A DNA stretch of 64,000 bases from Owenia fusiformis. Taxonomy: Eukaryota; Annelida; Polychaeta; Sabellida; Oweniidae. Positions within the stretch are counted from its first letter, which is position 1. Each line of letters opens with the position of its first letter. This document shows positions 57,380 through 64,000 of the stretch, piece after piece. The position numbers and the translations under genes were made by a program. Below the pieces are notes generated by a model. That model made no database searches. It was given only the letters and a program-made list of their open reading frames with translations, and was not told the DNA's origin. The DNA lies in the NCBI GenBank assembly GCA_903813345.2, contig CAIIXF020000003.1, forward strand, positions 29,713,248 through 29,777,247, written 5' to 3'.

Positions 57380-59885
57380 TATTTGTAGTTGCTGTTGTTT
57401 TCTTCTCGCTTCTTCTGATTTTATTTGTCTTTTCCTTTACCTCTTTGCCTTCTTAGTTTCTTCTTCTGCGTTTCTGTTGTTGTTTCTTTCTTGTCTTCTT
57501 TAGTTTATTTTTTGTTGCTGTCTTTTTTCTTCTATCGTTTACCCTCATTTCGGAGACTGATATCTAGATTCTGTTTGTTCTTGTTGTTTTTCTCATTTCC
57601 TTATTTGTCTTAGAACTCTGACCATATCTTTCATATTTGATTTTTGGCTTTTTGTATTTTATCTGTATCCATTTATTTTTAGCAATTGTCTTTTTGATAT
57701 ATGCTGACAGTGTTTCTTTCTTATATCCTTGAGATATTAATTTTTCCCCTGAAGACTTGATTCTTTTGGAAGCAGTTTTTTCATCACTGCATACTCTTGA
57801 TATTCTTGATATTATCTGTGACACAAAGACTCCACATGATTGTTTTCTAGGAATGTTTCCTGAAAGGTCTGGATAGGAAACTAAAATTAAAATCATCTCT
57901 CTTATCATAAATTTGTGTAGTAATTTTCTTGTGTTCTATTGTAAGTTTCATGTCAAGAAATGTTTGCATTTTCTTTGTTCAGTTTGAGTTCAGGAGGGTA
58001 TATATTTTCCCTGTCATTTTCAAATTTTTCATCATTATTTCTACTGCAAAGGTCATGTATGAATCTAGCAGTTTTATTATATTTCATTGCTCCTCTATAG
58101 TCTTCTTTAAACATTTTTTCCATTTCTGTATACTCATATGCATAGAGATATAAATTTGCCATATATGGTGCTGGATCTATTCCCATCGGTATTCCAATTT
58201 TTTGTCGCATTATTATGTTTCCAGCTTTAAAGTATGCATTGTCCACTATGAAATCTACTAGTTCAAAACGGTCTTCTTTATTAAAGGTTGCCCCTTTGGT
58301 TCCAGTTCCTCCCCATTTTGCATCTTCACCATTTACACTAATCTTTTGATTTCTTCCACCTTTAAATGCTTTCGCAATGGTCCATTTTAGTTTTTCTTTC
58401 AGATCTTGTAGGTCTATATTTGTATATAGGGTCGAAAAGTCAAATGTCACAATATTCCTTGCTCCATTTCTCATATTTACTTCTTTAACAAATTCCAAGA
58501 CATCATTGTTATTTTGGCAAATCAACATCCTGTTTGTTCCAGTTAGGTTTTTGTTCTTTTCACAGTATATTTCATTGCATTTTTGCACTAATTGAAGAAT
58601 TTTCGTTAGTTTTCTTGCTGCTGTTTTTATCGAACTTTTCTTTGATCCTATGATGTACCTAAATTTGATCGGATTTTTGTGCATCTTTAAAGTAAGGTGT
58701 ATGTTCGGAAGTATGTTTTTATCATCTTCTGGTACAATGTTGAATTTATCTTGAATAGTCCTCTTCATCTCATCTATAATAGATTTTTCGTCTTGTACTT
58801 CATTCTGTTCATATGTATTGGTTCGTATTTCTTCTTTAATTTTCTTCATGTAGTATTTTTTGCATATGAATCCAATGTTGTTAGCTGTCTTGTCTATAGG
58901 AACTATAACATACTCTTCTTTTAGTCTGTTTAATTCATGTATAGCTTCTGGATCTCGAAGCACTTGTTTTGGATTTCTTATTTGCTTGAATTTTCCTCAT
59001 TTAAGTCTATCAATTTTCTCTTTCACTTTAGACATTACTTTAATTGTCCATTCATTTAAAGCTGATTCTGCTATTTTTTCCTTTTTACTCCATTTTTTTG
59101 CACATTCTTTTATTTATTTCTTGTTGTCAAAATTTATATATCTTAGGTCTCCTATTACAACATGTTGATGATACCCATTTTTGAACTTTGAAATATTGCA
59201 TCTGCATTCTAGTTCATCATTGTTATCTCCATCATTTAATTCTTCTGATGTGTCATTGTAGTTGAATATTTTGTTCCTTATTGGTTTTGTATATATGAAA
59301 ACTACTCCGGGAGGTTCTTTCTCTTTGACTATATCTGGTATGGTTTCCGTAGTATCTTTTTCTCTTAATATTTGCTGAATGTTAATAAATTCAACTGATT
59401 TATTGTCAAAAAGAATTTTGCATATATTCTTTGGTCTACTATTCTTTTTTCTGTTTTCTCCATTTTCATTTTTTCTAACAATTTTGTTTGAATTCTGTCG
59501 TCAAGTATTCTTTGTAATCTTACTGAGAGAGTTTCTTCATTTTCTATGTTTATCACACCTAGTTTTTTCACTTCAGCTTTGTCATCTGTGGAATAGTTTT
59601 CAAAATTTCCTTTATTCCTTCCTGAATGCTGTTTTTTCGCTTTTTCTTTTATGATATTATATACATTTATTGCATTGAGATTGTTTGGTCTTTTATAGTA
59701 TCCTTTGGGTCTCCTATTTCTTCTTCTTCTTTTGTGATTGAAGTCTTTGTATATTAGATCTTCTTCCTTCCTCTGATCAATATTTTTCTCCAATCTGTTA
59801 TTGATTCCATATGGATAAACACGTTGTAGTTCTTTTATCCAGTATGTTTCTCTATCTTCTCGTCTTCTTCTTTCTGTTTCTTTGT
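57380..59885 (-). mobile_element. Degenerate Penelope-like element, Naiad-like domain order
   Basis: Read on the minus strand. Near 59810-59864 is REDRETYWIKELQRVYPYG, like the C-terminal end of a GIY-YIG endonuclease, followed by a basic linker (ORF 59365-59793). A short Cys-x-Cys segment with a VIGDL motif follows (about 59150-59215). Then comes the RT: PIDKTANNIGF, LKMHKNPIKFRYI, TFDFSTLYTNI, KIGIPMGIDPAPYMANLYLY and ARFIHDL (frame 57953-58963), continued in another frame by SYPDLSGNIP, GVFVSQIISRISRVCS and SQGYKKETL (57564-57908). Endonuclease before RT is the permuted order known for Naiad/Chlamys-type Penelope-like elements. Stops and frameshifts show it is inactive, and the 5' end is cut at about 59885. 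Confidence 0.78.
57953..58963 (-). pseudogene. Penelope-like reverse transcriptase, broken
   Basis: Longest intact piece of the element (336 codons). The active-site motif, normally (Y/F)-x-D-D, reads FIHD: the His codon at 58055-58057 replaces the first catalytic Asp. A frameshift near 57910-57953 separates the last part of the protein. Confidence 0.8.
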
Positions 59886-59889
59886 CTTT

Positions 59890-60419
59890 GTCAGACGGAC
59901 GTACGGACAGACGGATTGACGGATGGAGGCGTTCCCTATATCCCTCCGAACTTTGTTTGTTGGGATAATTATTGACTTCAATTCAGAAAAAAGCATGCCA
60001 TGGACTCCCCAGACATTATGAGGGGCTAACCTGCTTAAGTTAGACACTACTGTTAAATTGAGAGTGAAAATCATGTTCAGTCCTCAGGCTCTGATAACCA
60101 ATGATTTTGAGGTTATTGTGTTGTCATTGCAAGAATTACTATTTCTACATCAAAAATAGACCATCTTTTGTATCTGACATAACCCCTTATTTCATGTAAA
60201 TTTTCAGAAATTTGCATGTGCCATCATTGAACATAAGGATTCAACTTGTTATTAAGAATATTCAAAGAAGAATTTGTGAGTTTTTTCATTTTCACACTTT
60301 TCAAAAAATGAATTCAGAAAAGGGCCCCTTAATGGCATTCTCCCTTTCCATAATTGTGATCTACTCAAAAATTCCTTCAATTTCAATTTGAGTATACAGT
60401 GTTATATGACCATACTTTA
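59890..60419. other. 'gacggacgtacgg' repeat end and spacer
   Basis: The block at 59890-59970 is the end of a dispersed repeat of the R2/'gacagacgga' type. The rest has no recognised feature. Confidence 0.45.
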
Positions 60420-61470
60420 AAGAGATCAGAAAATGATACAATATTTGCAATCTACCCTAAATTGCCATTCACTTGAGTACAGGGTGTCCCGAAAGTATGG
60501 GGCCCCCCCTAGGCAGACATATTCCAGTGTCCTCATAGTATGTATCATATATCATTTTAAAGCTTATCCAAAGTTACATTGATTTGCCAAGTATCATATT
60601 TTAACTCCCAACTGGGAAAAAGTTACAGTCATTTTAAAAGTTAGTGTTTTGTCAAAATAAAGTTCAATTTTACTCCATATTACTAGTCAATGAGTCCCCC
60701 CTTGGCCATGTTAACAGCAGCAATTATTTTCAGATATGACCTTAAAAGCCCTTCAAATAGGGGTGTAGAATTTTATAACCCTCTTAAAACCTGTTATGGC
60801 ACTTTAGAAGAGTTTCCTTAGAGTTTCTACCCTCACCGTTCTCTTTTTCCAACTCAATATCCATCTGACCCGAAAAGAATTGCTGCTGTTACGATGGCCC
60901 TGAAGGACACATTGACTAGTGATTTGGTGTAAAATTGAACTTAATTTTGACCAAACACTAAATTTTGAAATGCCTGTCATTTTTTCACATTTGAGAGTTG
61001 AACCATGATACTTGGTAAATCAATGTAACTTTGGATGAGCTTTAAAATGACATATGACACATACTATGACGACACTGGTATATGTCTGCCTAGGGGGGGC
61101 CCCATACTTTCGGGACACCCTGTATAATAAAGCTTTACTTCAGAAAATCCTTGTTTTCCCAACATCCCATACACGGCCCCTGAGTGTCAAGCTGAAAAAA
61201 TAGAATATATCTGAAATAGATAGATGTTGTGAATACAAAAGTTCAAACAATAATACATGATTTAAATGAAAAACTTCAGACTTTTGCGAAAAATTTCTAC
61301 CATTTCTAAAGTGGTGGCCATCTAGAATTTTTTTGCATGAAACTATTAACTAATATATATTTTTCCACAAAATATGTAGAAAATCTAGGCACTAAATATA
61401 GTATTACACTTATCTTCCTAACGGAGGGCTTTGCTATATCCCACCAAACTTTGTTTGTTGGGATAACAAA
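60420..61470 (+). repeat. Dispersed repeat family R2, copy split by a mariner-type MITE
   Basis: R2 landmarks at 60425-60479 ('gatacaatatttgcaatcta', 'cacttgagta') continue at 61123 ('taataaagctttacttcag') and run to 'gtttgttgggataac' at about 61467. Confidence 0.75.
60480..61122. mobile_element. 643-bp mariner-type MITE with long inverted repeats
   Basis: CAGGGTGTCCCGAAAGTATG ... CATACTTTCGGGACACCCTG with exact ends and arms similar over about 130 bp, between TA duplications (60478-60479, 61123-61124). Removing it with one TA restores the R2 sequence 'ttgagtataataaagct' seen in other copies. No transposase. Confidence 0.93.
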
Positions 61471-62474
61471 AGACACTAGCAAATAAAACATGAACCAAAG
61501 GACGATTCTCGGTTTGGAGAACGAAGTTCATCAATATAAATGAGCATTATCCCTGCTTCGGACAAAGGAGGGCGAGTTGTTTGTAGAATGAATGGGGGGA
61601 TTTTTTTCATGAATTTCGCTTATGTTTTTCATCCAAAAAACATCAATACACTTTAAAACATTTTGTTTACTTTAAGATTACACCATGTAATCCAAAAATA
61701 TATTTCTCGTTTTCAAAGATAATCCATGGATTAACACCCAGGTATTTTTATTTTTCAAACTTTAGAGGGCTGGGAATCATTGATGCTCAACGCTTTTGAA
61801 TATGATAAATGCTGTTTTAAATAGGTTTTACGTATGCCAATAATTTCTCAAATTATGTAAGCTGAATGCATTCCATAATCCCTAGAATATTCTCTTGGAG
61901 GAATCCAATGGTATCCAATGGTAGTTCCAAGCAGATTTTTAGATGGCAGGTAAGTAAATTCTTTAGTACTCGCCTTATTGGGTTGAGTTAGTTTATATTC
62001 AAAAATTATATATGATTCTGTAAAGATGTCAGTGTGGATGCTATATAGATTGCACACGTATGGTTAGCTGTATAATCCTATATTATGTAACACGAGTACA
62101 GTTTTGGTTGACATGATTGTGACTGAGTGAGAGATTAAACTCTTTAAGGTAGTTCTGCATGTTGATAATTTTTACTAATTTTGGTGATGAATAAATTATC
62201 TGATAATTATAAATTGGGCAATATTTTTGACATTTTAAGTGGATATAAAGAATTATGGTAACATACACATGGACCATGCATACACATACAATTACAAATG
62301 TGAAAATATTGTCCCTTTCATTGATTATCGGTATTTATAATCATGAAAATTATTGAAAAATATCGAGACATGTCTACCTTAAAATCAGATTGGCTTACAA
62401 GTACCCTAAGCTATTTTCACATTTTTATTGCAAGAAAATCTTTTTGCAAGGATTACAAAGGTTGAAATATTGTG
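61471..62474. other. No gene recognised
   Basis: AT-rich sequence without supported exon or repeat structure on either strand. Confidence 0.45.
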
Positions 62475-63557
62475 GTGGCTCTATTTGGCTGGAGTTTAAT
62501 ATTCAGACCTAGCTATAGGTATTATTACATTTATATGTACACTAGTATCTTGTTGACCTATATTCAGCACTGTATTAATGAATGGGCCACTTATTAGGGC
62601 CAATATTCAATCATAAAGTGTACATGGGTAGAGATGCCAAACCAAGAAGTCTTTTTGTGTCTGTCAAAATCCATTTGCATCCTACACATCCCAACATATT
62701 ATCCAAATATGTTATTAATTAATGAAACATAACAGTATAATCTTTGGATTTAGAAAGTTGTATGGGATTTCATTAGTATAAAAGTTGCTTTTGAAGCATT
62801 TTTCTATAGCCATTTTGTAGGAAAAAAATGATGGAAAAAATGTATAATCTTTTAATTTGAAGTATGACCTGAATCGATTGCAAACTTTATATTTGCACAT
62901 CTGATGTGATATACCATTTGTGTCATACTGTGAAATTATTTAATTTGCAATCGATTCAGGTCATAGTGTATTTTAGGTATTTTTATGAAAATCAATAGAA
63001 ACCAATGGCCTCAATTGGAATTGATGATATCCACATGTTAAGGATGTTCCCTGGTCAGATAGGAAAATATTCAATAGTATTTAACTTTTTCTCAAAAATG
63101 GTTTTCTGGGATTCTCACGGGCAACAAAGAATATTAAAACTTTAAAAACCATATGTTAGTGTGCTTTTTTCTGAGCAAGAGGCCTCTAAAGTGTCAATAT
63201 TTGACAAAAGTGGGCGTGGCACTTTCTCATTGAAACCCATGTTAAAAATCAGGTTTTCACCCCAAAACACACTTTTGAATATTTAACTTTTTCTTAAACT
63301 CACAGAAACACTTAGTTATGCTATGTACTTCACATTTTGAAAAGAAAAATTAGGGGTTGGTGTTCATCGTTTTCAACTTCGTCCAGGGAACATCCTTAAG
63401 TCAATGGAGCCCATTCAATGGCAAGTCAATACACCCTTGCTGAACTAAATGACCTCAACCTTTTCCACAGTATTATGTGACATTGTATTCTTTATGTTAC
63501 ACCTAAAAATGATTCATTTTGTTCATGGGGATATCATAATGGAAAGTGCACTAGACC
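62475..63557 (-). repeat. Dispersed repeat family R1, reverse-strand copy
   Basis: Inverse of the 21835-22575 copy: 'tatcttgttgacctatattc', the 'gacctgaatcgattgcaaa' hairpin (62871-62890 with 62945-62964), and 'catggggatatcataatgga' at the end. It is interrupted by a TTAA MITE. Confidence 0.75.
63042..63395. mobile_element. 354-bp MITE with TTAA duplication (piggyBac-like)
   Basis: GGATGTTCCCTGG ... CCAGGGAACATCC inverted ends between TTAA (63038-63041, 63396-63399). The related R1 copy at 21835-22575 shows the uninterrupted TTAA site, confirming the boundaries. Confidence 0.88.
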
Positions 63558-63754
63558 CTTATTGTAATTGTATGATATCGTATTTGTGATTTGAATATAC
63601 ACTGTGATATTTGAGAAAAAGAATGTTTTGTTTTAGTTTCATTGCAATTTATAACCCTAATATCCTTCCCAGAATCCTTCCTTGTCTTCCAATTTTCTAA
63701 TAACCTCAGAAGTTCCTACTTTTAAAAAAAAATAAAATTTTCCATGATCATTTT

Positions 63755-64000
63755 TATGTCACCACCACAAGTGGTGACATATTGTTATGGTCTCAGACTT
63801 TTTTGTGGACGGTGTTCAGTGGTTGGTGTTTATCATTTGGCAGTTGGTGTTTGGCAGTTGGTGTCTGTAACAAATGGCAGGTGTTGACATTTTGCATGTG
63901 AATGCCTTGTCTTATAATGTAGCCAACTGCAATGGATGTAAAAGGGATACAGTTAACTAATACATTTCTTGGCATCAATTCAAATCATATGCTAATTTTA
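63755..64000 (-). mobile_element. End of a TGTCACCACC-type element, runs off the window
   Basis: 'ATGTCACCACCACAAGTGGTGACAT' landmarks (palindromic) followed by 'attgttatggtctc' match, in inverse orientation, the 3' end of the element at 24438-25451. The interior here is instead made of 'cagttggtgtt' repeats (about 63808-63870). Confidence 0.65.

Noticed and set aside
57425-57613. Hydrophobic open frames on the + strand across 57.4-59.7 kb
   Set aside because: They are antisense shadows of the lysine-rich Penelope-like coding sequence on the minus strand.

Overview
The window is eukaryotic: AT-rich, gene-poor, with small exons bounded by clear GT/AG splice sites and with many transposon remnants in introns and intergenic DNA. 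Two kinds of non-LTR retrotransposon, a Penelope-like element, mariner/hAT/TTAA-type MITEs and the 'gacagacgga' dispersed repeats point to a marine invertebrate, most likely a lophotrochozoan such as a mollusc. The species cannot be fixed from sequence alone.

Layout. (1) 1.8-8.4 kb, + strand: a 5'-incomplete gene with an OTU-protease exon, two small linker exons and a long last exon. That exon encodes a GlnD/DUF294-type nucleotidyltransferase domain followed by nine nearly identical 43-residue TPR units. An in-frame TAG sits inside the nucleotidyltransferase motif. (2) 8.4-19.4 kb: mostly repeats (three TA-flanked mariner-type elements, a 1 kb foldback, a 5 x 75 bp minisatellite), with three isolated minus-strand exons; two of these join in phase into a death-domain-like segment. 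(3) 19.5-55 kb: four tandem + strand copies (A-D) of one seven-exon gene for a 309-residue 2-oxoglutarate/Fe(II) oxygenase of the isopenicillin-N-synthase type. All four have complete reading frames, identical intron phases and the iron and 2OG ligands. Between B and C lies a 5'-truncated LINE (+). A nearly full-length LINE (-) with a 10-bp target duplication sits about 80 bp upstream of the copy C start codon. (4) 55-64 kb: MITEs, one possible unrecognised exon, a degenerate Penelope-like element (minus strand) that appears to carry its GIY-YIG remnant N-terminally, and more dispersed repeats.

The four oxygenase loci act as natural empty-site controls for each other, so many transposon insertions can be dated relative to the duplications. 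B and C share nearly all introns, including two foldback repeats and a tiny MITE that carries a new in-frame 3' splice site into exon 3. The 5' part of C instead matches D, so C is a mosaic. No rRNA, tRNA, CRISPR array or prokaryote-type operon was seen.
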